DNA of 10,150 nucleotides from an uncultured Actinomyces sp. (lineage in GTDB: Bacteria; Actinomycetota; Actinomycetes; Actinomycetales; Actinomycetaceae): contig USPB01000061.1 in the NCBI GenBank assembly GCA_900556405.1, positions 1-10,150 of the forward strand, given 5' to 3'. Below the pieces are notes generated by a model that saw only the letters and a program-made list of their open reading frames with translations, was not told the origin of the DNA and did not search any database. Both the position numbers and the translations under genes were made by a program. Within the stretch, counting starts at the first letter, position 1, and each line of letters opens with the position of its first letter. Shown here one piece after another: positions 5,488 to 10,150 of the stretch.

Positions 5488-6669
5488 ATGCAGCTGACGA
5501 ACCTGACGGACCCGGTCGAGCTCACGCGCCAGATGGTCGACATTCCCTCGGTGTCGGGAGATGAGGGCCCCCTGGCGAACGCCGTCGAAGAAGCCCTGCG
5601 AGGCGCCGGATTCGGGTCGGTCCCTGCCCTGGAGATCCTGCGCGACGGGGATGCCGTGTGCGCGCGGACCCGGCTCGGCCTCACCCAGCGCGTGGTCCTC
5701 GCCGGCCACCTCGACACCGTTCCGATCGCGGACAACGTCCCTGGCCGCCTCGAGGAGCGCGACGGGGTCACGGTCCTGTGGGGGCGCGGGTCGGTCGACA
5801 TGCTCGGCGGTTGCGCGGCGGCGCTCGCGCTCGCCTGCGAGGTCGGGGCGGACATCCGCGAGGGCAACGACGCCACGCTGGATGCCGACGTCACGTGGAT
5901 CTTCTACGACCACGAGGAGGTCGCCTCCCATCTCAACGGCCTCGGGCGCGTCCAGCGCAACCATCCCGATTGGCTGGCGGGCGACCTGGCGCTGCTGGGC
6001 GAGCCCACCGCCGCTCACGTGGAAGGCGGCTGCAATGGCACGCTGCGCGTCATCGCACACTTCCCGGGCCGCGCGGCTCACTCGGCGCGCGCGTGGATGG
6101 GGGTCAACGCGATTCACGCGATGGCTCCCGTCATTGAGCGCATCGCTGCGTACGGAAACCCCGTTGTGACGGTCGACGGACTGCAATTCCGTGAATCCCT
6201 GTCAGTCGTGCGCGTCGAGGGCGGCATCGCCAACAATGTGATTCCAGAGGCCGCGTCGATGACCGTCAACTACCGTTTCGCCCCCTCCACGCGTGCCGAG
6301 GATGCCCTGGAGTGGGTGCGTGGGCTCTTCGAGGGGACGGGAGCCACGATCGAGGTCGACGACCTGTGTGAGGGTGCTAGGCCGGGCGCGGACTCACCCC
6401 TGGCCCAGCGGTTCCTGTCCGTCGCGCGCTCCGTCGCCCGCGCGCAGGGCAGCGAGCTCCAGCTCAGCGCGAAGGTTGGGTGGACCGATGTCGCGCGCTT
6501 CAGTGAGGTCGGTGTGCCCGCCATGAACTTTGGCCCCGGTGATCCGCTGCTGGCGCACACGCGCGACGAACACGCGCCCGTATCGGATATTGTCAGAGTG
6601 CACGATACGCTGCGCGCGTTCGTGCTCGCATCGATCGGCGATGACGCCGACACACACGAGGAGGCATGA
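5488..6669 (+). CDS. dapE: Succinyl-diaminopimelate desuccinylase
   Basis: DapE is a cytosolic zinc hydrolase that removes succinate from N-succinyl-LL-2,6-diaminopimelate, leading to meso-DAP for peptidoglycan cross-bridges and lysine. The 393-residue protein carries the M20 peptidase hallmarks: HLD at 74-76, the bridging aspartate D104 in GRGSVDMLGG, the catalytic/metal glutamates E143-E144 in FYDHEEV, E172 in LLGEPT, and H357 in AHTRDEHAP. The dimerisation (lid) domain spans roughly residues 180-295. The ATG at 5488 is chosen because a perfect AAGGAGG (5477-5483) lies four bases upstream. The 23 extra upstream codons of the open frame would precede this ribosome site. The LOG-family gene follows with no intervening bases, so the two are probably one transcript. 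A different M20 amidohydrolase is possible, but the length and context favour actinobacterial DapE. Confidence 0.9.
   Translation: MQLTNLTDPVELTRQMVDIPSVSGDEGPLANAVEEALRGAGFGSVPALEILRDGDAVCARTRLGLTQRVVLAGHLDTVPIADNVPGRLEERDGVTVLWGRGSVDMLGGCAAALALACEVGADIREGNDATLDADVTWIFYDHEEVASHLNGLGRVQRNHPDWLAGDLALLGEPTAAHVEGGCNGTLRVIAHFPGRAAHSARAWMGVNAIHAMAPVIERIAAYGNPVVTVDGLQFRESLSVVRVEGGIANNVIPEAASMTVNYRFAPSTRAEDALEWVRGLFEGTGATIEVDDLCEGARPGADSPLAQRFLSVARSVARAQGSELQLSAKVGWTDVARFSEVGVPAMNFGPGDPLLAHTRDEHAPVSDIVRVHDTLRAFVLASIGDDADTHEEA
6659..6664 (+). promoter_or_regulatory. Ribosome binding site of the LOG gene inside dapE
   Basis: AGGAGG lies in the last codons of dapE, five bases before the ATG at 6670. 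The dapE stop (TGA, 6667-6669) touches this ATG directly. An out-of-frame ATG at 6666 is only one base from the Shine-Dalgarno and is unlikely to be used. Confidence 0.7.
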
Positions 6670-7395
6670 ATGACCAAGCCGACGCACACCTATCGCCGCG
6701 GATCCGTCGTCCTACGCGGGGACCAGATTCCGCGCCTGACGGCAGACGCGTCCCTGCTTCAGTCCGAGCAGAGCGCCGACTGGAAGCACGAGGACCCGTG
6801 GCGCGTCCTGCGCATCCAGTCCGAGTTCGTGGAGGGCTTCGAGGCCCTGGCCGAGGTCGGTCCCGCCATCTCCGTCTTCGGGTCCGCGCGAACGCGTCCC
6901 GAGGAGCCTCTCTACGAGTGCGCTCAGCGGATCGGCCACCTGCTCGTCGAGCGTGGCTACGCGGTCGTCACCGGCGGTGGTCCCGGCATGATGGAGGCCG
7001 CGAACCGGGGCGCCTGGGAGGCCGGCGGCACGTCCGTGGGGCTGGGTATCGAGCTTCCCCACGAGCAGGGGATGAATCAGTGGGTGAACCTGGGTGTTAA
7101 CTTTCGTTACTTCTTCGCCCGTAAGACGATGTTCGTGAAGTACTCCCAGGGTTTCATTGTGATGCCCGGCGGCTTCGGGACGATGGATGAGCTCTTCGAG
7201 TCCGCGACGCTGGTGCAGACGGGGAAGATTCGTTCGTTCCCGTTGGTTCTCGTGGGCACCGCGTACTGGTCGGGTCTGGTGGAGTGGATCCGTTCCTCGA
7301 TGGTCGAGGCCGGAATGATCTCTCCGGGCGATGTGGACCTGCTGCGTGTCGTTGATGATCCGGAGGAAGCGGTTCGTCTCGCGACGGGTGCCTAG
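6670..7395 (+). CDS. LOG family protein (TIGR00730), cytokinin riboside 5'-monophosphate phosphoribohydrolase type
   Basis: This 241-residue Rossmann-fold protein belongs to the LOG (Lonely Guy) family, whose characterised members release a free base from nucleoside 5'-monophosphates. The phosphate-binding GGGPGMMEAANRGA is at about residues 102-115, and the family signature PGGFGTMDE at about 166-174. ISVFGSAR near residue 67 starts the first Rossmann strand. About 60 N-terminal residues precede the core, as in the longer actinobacterial version. M. tuberculosis Rv1205 is a homologue near dapE and has been linked to cytokinin production. Whether this organism makes cytokinins cannot be told. 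An older annotation for such proteins, lysine decarboxylase, is not supported. Start at 6670 follows the dapE stop with zero spacing and has a good ribosome site, indicating co-translation with dapE. Confidence 0.9.
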   Translation: MTKPTHTYRRGSVVLRGDQIPRLTADASLLQSEQSADWKHEDPWRVLRIQSEFVEGFEALAEVGPAISVFGSARTRPEEPLYECAQRIGHLLVERGYAVVTGGGPGMMEAANRGAWEAGGTSVGLGIELPHEQGMNQWVNLGVNFRYFFARKTMFVKYSQGFIVMPGGFGTMDELFESATLVQTGKIRSFPLVLVGTAYWSGLVEWIRSSMVEAGMISPGDVDLLRVVDDPEEAVRLATGA

Positions 7396-7404
7396 TAGTT
7401 AGTT

Positions 7405-7417
7405 CCTCTTTCTGAGG
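7405..7417 (+). terminator. Short hairpin after the LOG gene
   Basis: CCTC-TTTCT-GAGG forms a 4-bp stem ten bases after the LOG stop codon. It is weak, with no following T run, and is only a possible terminator for the dapE-LOG transcript. Confidence 0.2.
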
Positions 7418-7504
7418 GTCCGAGAATTGCGCTCAATGCGGCGATAATCGGCCTAATTGATCGGACGGCCTATTTTCTTTTGATTTCTCTTTGCGAGCTG
7501 TTAA

Positions 7505-7523
7505 GGAAAAATGGCGCTTTTCC
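7505..7523. promoter_or_regulatory. Inverted repeat upstream of the DUF3117 promoter
   Basis: GGAAAA (7505-7510) and TTTTCC (7518-7523) form an exact 6-bp dyad with a seven-base centre. It ends two bases before the TAAAAT -10-like box, where an operator would sit. The surrounding 7425-7531 is conspicuously AT-rich for this window. The regulator, if any, is unknown. Confidence 0.35.
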
Positions 7524-7525
7524 GG

Positions 7526-7531
7526 TAAAAT
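7526..7531 (+). promoter_or_regulatory. Putative -10 box of the DUF3117 gene
   Basis: TAAAAT (five of six matches to TATAAT) lies 56 bases before the DUF3117 ATG, in an AT-rich gap of 192 bases after the LOG gene. No good -35 is evident at standard spacing, which would suit activator or alternative sigma control. The leader after it contains two small hairpins: GGGTA-TGT-TACCC (7532-7544) and GCCT-GTGG-AGGC (7546-7557). Confidence 0.45.
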
Positions 7532-7587
7532 GGGTATGTTACCCCGCCTGTGGAGGCGCGGGCATAACTCTGAGAAGGAGTACTCTC

Positions 7588-7752
7588 ATGGCAGCAATGA
7601 AGCCTCGCACGGGGGATGGACCCCTCGAAGTCAGCGCCGAAGGGCGCGGTATCGTCATGCGGATTCCCACGGAAGGGGGCGGGCGTCTCGTCATCGAGAT
7701 GACTCCGGACGAAGCTGCAGAACTCGCCAGAGCGCTCGGCGCAGCCATCTGA
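7588..7752 (+). CDS. DUF3117 family small conserved protein
   Basis: This 54-residue protein belongs to DUF3117, a small family widespread in Actinobacteria (M. tuberculosis Rv1211 is a member) and without an established function. The N-terminal block MAAMKPRTGDGPLEV, then GRGIVMR and GGRLVIEMTPDEA are the family's conserved core. The ATG at 7588 follows AAGGAG (7575-7580) at seven bases and matches the family N-terminus exactly. The frame is open upstream, but that part is AT-rich leader. The sequence has no signal peptide or membrane segment, and suggests two strands and a C-terminal helix. It has its own promoter-like region and ends at a strong hairpin, so it is probably a single-gene transcript. 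High conservation of this family suggests a basic cellular role, but nothing here reveals it. Confidence 0.9.
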   Translation: MAAMKPRTGDGPLEVSAEGRGIVMRIPTEGGGRLVIEMTPDEAAELARALGAAI

Positions 7753-7763
7753 TCCAATACATA

Positions 7764-7799
7764 GAAGCGGTGGGACAGGTTCTCCTGTCCCACCGCTTC
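7764..7799. terminator. Bidirectional terminator between DUF3117 and O-methyltransferase genes
   Basis: GAAGCGGTGGGACAGG (7764-7779) and CCTGTCCCACCGCTTC (7784-7799) form a perfect 16-bp stem around a TTCT loop. It starts 11 bases after the DUF3117 stop and lies 16 bases beyond the stop of the convergent O-methyltransferase gene, so it can serve both. The plus-strand tail (CTTGTTGTCT) is only moderately T-rich. Confidence 0.88.
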
Positions 7800-7815
7800 C
7801 TTGTTGTCTGGGGGC

Positions 7816-8445
7816 TCAGCGCTTGACCGCGACCGCCAGGCCGTCGCCGACGGGCAGCAGCGCGGGCACGAACTCCTCGGAATCGCGCAGGTAGTTGACG
7901 ACCTCGCGCGCGACAACGGTGTGCGCGTCGCGACGAGCCGGATCAGCAACCTGATCGTGCCACAGTGCGTGCACGAAGGCGATCGTGCCACCGGGGCGCA
8001 GGATACGAACGGCGTGGTCGAGGTACTGCGGGGTCTCCTCCAGATCGCCATCGAGGACGACCATGTCGTAGCCGCGGGCGGCCATGCGCGGCAGAACATC
8101 AAGAGCACGCCCGGCGATCAGGCGCGTGCGGTGGGAGGACAGGCCCGCTGCGGCGAAGTTGCGACGTGCGTGCCCCAGGAGCTCGGACTCGGAGTCAATC
8201 GTCGTCAGGACGCCATCGGAGGCCATACCATCGAGGATCCACAGCCCTGAAACGCCAGCACCGGTACCGATCTCGAGGACAGCACGTGCGCCCGACACGG
8301 CGGCGAGCATGCGTAGGGCGGCACCCGTGCCCGGGGAGACAGGAGTGGCACCCATTTCGGTGGCGACGGCGCGTGCGGCGGTCAGCGCGTCGCTCTCCGC
8401 AACATAGTCCTCGGTGTACACCCACGTCTGGGCCTTGTCCGCCAT
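7816..8445 (-). CDS. SAM-dependent O-methyltransferase (methyltransferase family 3)
   Basis: This 209-residue class I methyltransferase resembles the catechol/caffeoyl-CoA O-methyltransferase family and M. tuberculosis Rv1220c. The SAM-binding motif I VLEIGTGAG is at residues 56-64 (strand, then glycine loop), followed by an acidic strand end at TTIDSE (about 81-86). YDMVVLDGD (126-134) is the strand whose aspartates usually bind the metal, and RILRPGG lies near 147. The N-terminal segment TWVYTEDYVAESD with PVSPGTGAAL (36-45) matches the family's substrate-side region. The ATG at 8445 is chosen because GAGG (8455-8458) lies nine bases upstream and the family N-terminus begins here. The open frame adds 22 basic residues with no family resemblance. 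The substrate is unknown. The gene is convergent with DUF3117 and separated from mrp by a terminator. Confidence 0.87.
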   Translation of the reverse strand: MADKAQTWVYTEDYVAESDALTAARAVATEMGATPVSPGTGAALRMLAAVSGARAVLEIGTGAGVSGLWILDGMASDGVLTTIDSESELLGHARRNFAAAGLSSHRTRLIAGRALDVLPRMAARGYDMVVLDGDLEETPQYLDHAVRILRPGGTIAFVHALWHDQVADPARRDAHTVVAREVVNYLRDSEEFVPALLPVGDGLAVAVKR

Positions 8446-8594
8446 CGCCTTGATCCTCACGTCGTATTGGTCGCCTCGGCGAGAGGCGCGCACGCGCTGC
8501 GCCCTCCCCACGCATCAGCGTACAGGCGGCGTGACGTCAGAGCGCGGTGGCACTCCGACTCCCAGCGAAAACAGCGCGTGACGAGCAAACAAAA

Positions 8595-8627
8595 CCCCGG
8601 CCTCGTCCGAGGTGGACGAGGCCGGGG
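8595..8627 (-). terminator. Intrinsic terminator of the DUF1003-mrp operon
   Basis: On the minus strand CCCCGGCCTCGTCC, a five-base loop and GGACGAGGCCGGGG form a perfect 14-bp stem 14 bases past the mrp stop. It is followed by TTTTGTTTG (8594-8586). This is the best Rho-independent terminator in the window. The remaining stretch 8446-8594, upstream of the O-methyltransferase gene, shows no convincing promoter. Confidence 0.92.
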
Positions 8628-8641
8628 ATGAGCACGCGGGC

Positions 8642-9772
8642 TCAGTGCTGGATGGGGGAGACGCCCAGGGGGCGGCCCGCCAGTCCGCGATGCGCCGAGG
8701 AGAGCTGCTTGGCGAGGGCCGTCAGCTCCTCGGCGGCGGGACCCGAAGCGACGGACACGGGCTCGCCGCGGTCGCCGCCCTCGCGCAGTGCGATGTCGAG
8801 CGGAACCTGGGCCAGCAGCGGCACGGAGTAGCCGAGCTGGGCGGTCAGGCGCTGCGAGACGGACTCGCCGCCGCCCGCGCCGAAGATCTCCAGACGCGAG
8901 CCGTCGGGCTGAGGCAGGAAGGACATGTTTTCGACGACGCCGATGACCTTCTGGTTCGTCTGGGCGGCAATCGAACCGGCGCGCTCGGCGACCTCAGCGG
9001 CCGCGACCTGCGGGGTCGTCACGACGAGGATCTCCGAGTTCGGCAGCAGCTGCGCGATCGAGATCGCGACGTCGCCCGTGCCCGGAGGCATATCGATGAG
9101 CAGGACGTCCAGGTCACCCCAGAACACGTCCGCGAGGAACTGCTGGAGGGCGCGATGCAGCATGGGGCCGCGCCAGATGACCGCCTGGCCGTCGGGCACG
9201 AACATGCCGATCGAGATGACCTTGACGCCGCCCGCTCCCACGGGAGGAATCATCATTCCGTCGATGACCTGCGGGTCGTGGTCCACGCCGAGCATACGGG
9301 GAATCGAGAAGCCGTAGATGTCCGCGTCCATGACGCCGACCTTGAGGCCCTGCGCGGCGAGCGCGGCGGCCAGGTTCGCGGTCATGGAGGACTTGCCGAC
9401 GCCGCCCTTACCGGAGGTCACGGCGATGACGCGCGTGAGGGAGTCGGGGCGTGAGAAAGGAATCTCGCGCTCGGGGCGACCGCCGTTGAGCTTCTCACGC
9501 AGGGCCTTCTTCTGAGCGTCGTCCATGACGCCCATCTCGACGGAGACGTTGTCGACGCCGTCAAGGGCGCCGACACGCTCGGTGACGTCCTTCGTGATCT
9601 GGGTACGCAGAGGGCATCCAGCGGTGGTGAGCAGGACCTTGATCGCGACGGATGAGCCGTCGATGGTGACCAGGTCGGGGGTCACCATGTTCAGGTCGGT
9701 GATGGGGCGGCGGATCTCGGGGTCGATGACCTGGCCGAGAGCCGCCATGACGGAATCAAGCGTGACTGGCAT
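8642..9772 (-). CDS. mrp: Mrp/NBP35-type P-loop ATPase, Fe-S cluster carrier
   Basis: This cytosolic ATP-binding protein is of the Mrp/ApbC family, thought to carry and deliver iron-sulfur clusters. The 376-residue protein has an N-terminal MIP18/DUF59 domain (about 1-95) with C53 in AGCPLR. The ATPase domain follows: deviant Walker A GKGGVGKS (121-128) with the signature lysine, DADIYGFSIPR (149-159), and DMPPGTGD (227-234). The ENMS segment (281-284) is followed by FLPQPDG and lacks the C-x-x-C pair of ApbC-type proteins. Mycobacterial Mrp, as I recall it, also lacks the pair and has a similar C-terminal R-R-G-L-A-G ending. ATG at 9772 is chosen for GTGGAG three bases upstream. An in-frame ATG at 9802 would overlap the previous gene and has no good ribosome site. 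The DUF1003 gene ends ten bases before the start, so the two form an operon. Confidence 0.92.
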   Translation of the reverse strand: MPVTLDSVMAALGQVIDPEIRRPITDLNMVTPDLVTIDGSSVAIKVLLTTAGCPLRTQITKDVTERVGALDGVDNVSVEMGVMDDAQKKALREKLNGGRPEREIPFSRPDSLTRVIAVTSGKGGVGKSSMTANLAAALAAQGLKVGVMDADIYGFSIPRMLGVDHDPQVIDGMMIPPVGAGGVKVISIGMFVPDGQAVIWRGPMLHRALQQFLADVFWGDLDVLLIDMPPGTGDVAISIAQLLPNSEILVVTTPQVAAAEVAERAGSIAAQTNQKVIGVVENMSFLPQPDGSRLEIFGAGGGESVSQRLTAQLGYSVPLLAQVPLDIALREGGDRGEPVSVASGPAAEELTALAKQLSSAHRGLAGRPLGVSPIQH

Positions 9773-9782
9773 GGACTCCACT

Positions 9783-10150
9783 CTACTGGCCGGTGTTCCC
9801 ATCTTCTAGGGGACGAAGGACTTCGTCGGAGGCGTGATCGATCTCCGCGTCGTCCTCGTGCGCCGAGGCGTTGGCAGCGTCCGCGGCGATCTCGGCACGC
9901 AGGTCCTCGAGCATGTCGCGCAGCTCGGAGCGCACGAAGTCACGCGTGGCGACGTCCTGGAGCGCCAGGCGCAGGCCTGCGATCTCGCGGGCGAGGTACT
10001 CGGTGTCAGCGAGGTTACGCTCGGCGCGAATGCGGTCCTGTTCGGCCACGACGCGGTCGCGGGCATCCTGGCGGTTCTGCGCGAGCATAATCAGTGGGGC
10101 CGAGTACGAGGCCTGGGTCGAGAACGCGAGGTTCAGGAGGATGAAGGGGT
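9783..10150 (-). CDS. DUF1003 domain membrane protein, C-terminal part (5' end outside window)
   Basis: Only the 3' end of this gene is in the window, and the frame stays open to the window edge. The first readable residues are PFILLNLAFSTQASYSAPL, then IMLAQNRQDARDR, which match the end of the second transmembrane segment and the conserved Q-N-R-Q-x-x-x-D-R motif of DUF1003 proteins. A charged cytosolic tail follows, rich in Arg, Glu and Ala and probably helical or coiled-coil, ending in an acidic stretch (HEDDAEIDHASDEV). An ATG at 10086-10088 is internal to the domain and is not the real start. In Actinobacteria this family often sits beside mrp and an MgtE-type magnesium transporter gene. 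The molecular function is not established. The gene ends ten bases before mrp, suggesting co-transcription. Confidence 0.88.
   Translation of the reverse strand, partial: PFILLNLAFSTQASYSAPLIMLAQNRQDARDRVVAEQDRIRAERNLADTEYLAREIAGLRLALQDVATRDFVRSELRDMLEDLRAEIAADAANASAHEDDAEIDHASDEVLRPLEDGNTGQ

Noticed and set aside
5349..5894. Upstream extension of the mutase-like frame to 5894 (minus strand)
   Set aside because: The extension lies antisense to dapE, is Arg/Ser/Pro-rich as expected of a shadow frame, and passes through the dapE promoter region.
5392..6186. 264-residue minus-strand frame opposite dapE, and similar long frames opposite mrp and manC
   Set aside because: Long open shadow frames are expected in GC-rich DNA. 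Their compositions are skewed and no family motifs appear.
6666..7100. 144-residue frame starting at the ATG at 6666, overlapping the LOG gene
   Set aside because: Its ATG is one base from the Shine-Dalgarno, and the frame is an Arg/Gly/Pro-rich shadow of the LOG protein.
8446..8511. Longer O-methyltransferase starting at 8511
   Set aside because: The additional 22 residues are basic and unlike the family, and a Shine-Dalgarno-like GAGG precedes the ATG at 8445.
8532..8539. TGACGTCA palindrome upstream of the O-methyltransferase gene
   Set aside because: An 8-bp palindrome is expected by chance at this scale, and no promoter is placed convincingly next to it.
9773..9802. Mrp start at the ATG at 9802
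   Set aside because: It overlaps the end of the DUF1003 gene and lacks a ribosome site, while ATG 9772 has GTGGAG just upstream and begins at the DUF59 domain.
1..10150. Search for CRISPR arrays, tRNA or rRNA genes, transposases and prophage genes
   Set aside because: No regularly spaced repeats, cloverleaf-like genes, insertion sequence ends or transposase motifs were recognised in either strand by reading. This is not a substitute for a covariance-model scan.

Overview
This window looks like chromosomal DNA from a high-GC Gram-positive actinobacterium. The best guess is an oral Actinomycetaceae (Actinomyces/Schaalia type). The reasons are strong GC bias in codon third positions, an actinobacterial-type Mrp, a DUF3117 gene, and several starts that look leaderless. 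The genus is inferred from overall resemblance and was not tested.

Layout, left to right. (1) 36-1154 (+): ManC, GDP-mannose pyrophosphorylase. (2) 1323-2504 (+): a BMP/PnrA-like solute-binding lipoprotein with no transporter genes beside it. A perfect 30-nt palindrome, probably a terminator, follows it. (3) 2577-4402 (-): a type II restriction-modification pair, with a C5-cytosine methyltransferase translationally coupled to a restriction enzyme of the NgoMIV family. Catalytic and DNA-contact residues sit at NgoMIV positions, so GCCGGC is predicted as the target. This island looks lower in GC than its surroundings. (4) 4572-5348 (-): an intact ORF that is a shortened, active-site-stripped relative of actinobacterial phospho-sugar mutases. 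(5) 5488-7395 (+): dapE and a LOG/TIGR00730 nucleotide hydrolase, directly abutting. (6) 7588-7752 (+): a small DUF3117 protein behind an AT-rich, dyad-rich leader. (7) 7816-8445 (-): SAM-dependent O-methyltransferase, convergent with DUF3117 across a shared 16-bp hairpin. (8) 8642-9772 and 9783-10150 (-): mrp (Fe-S carrier P-loop ATPase) and the 3' part of a DUF1003 membrane-protein gene, followed by a strong intrinsic terminator. No gene-free stretch exceeds 300 bases.

The right half (dapE, LOG, DUF3117, O-methyltransferase, mrp, DUF1003) resembles a conserved actinobacterial housekeeping neighbourhood, like the Rv1202-Rv1231 region of Mycobacterium tuberculosis as I recall it. The left half is more plastic. 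The orphan BMP lipoprotein and the eroded mutase lie on either side of the restriction-modification island. Homologues of both often occur in nucleoside-salvage clusters, so this could be a remodelled salvage locus, though that is inference. The most unusual single item is the apparent phospho-sugar mutase pseudoenzyme.
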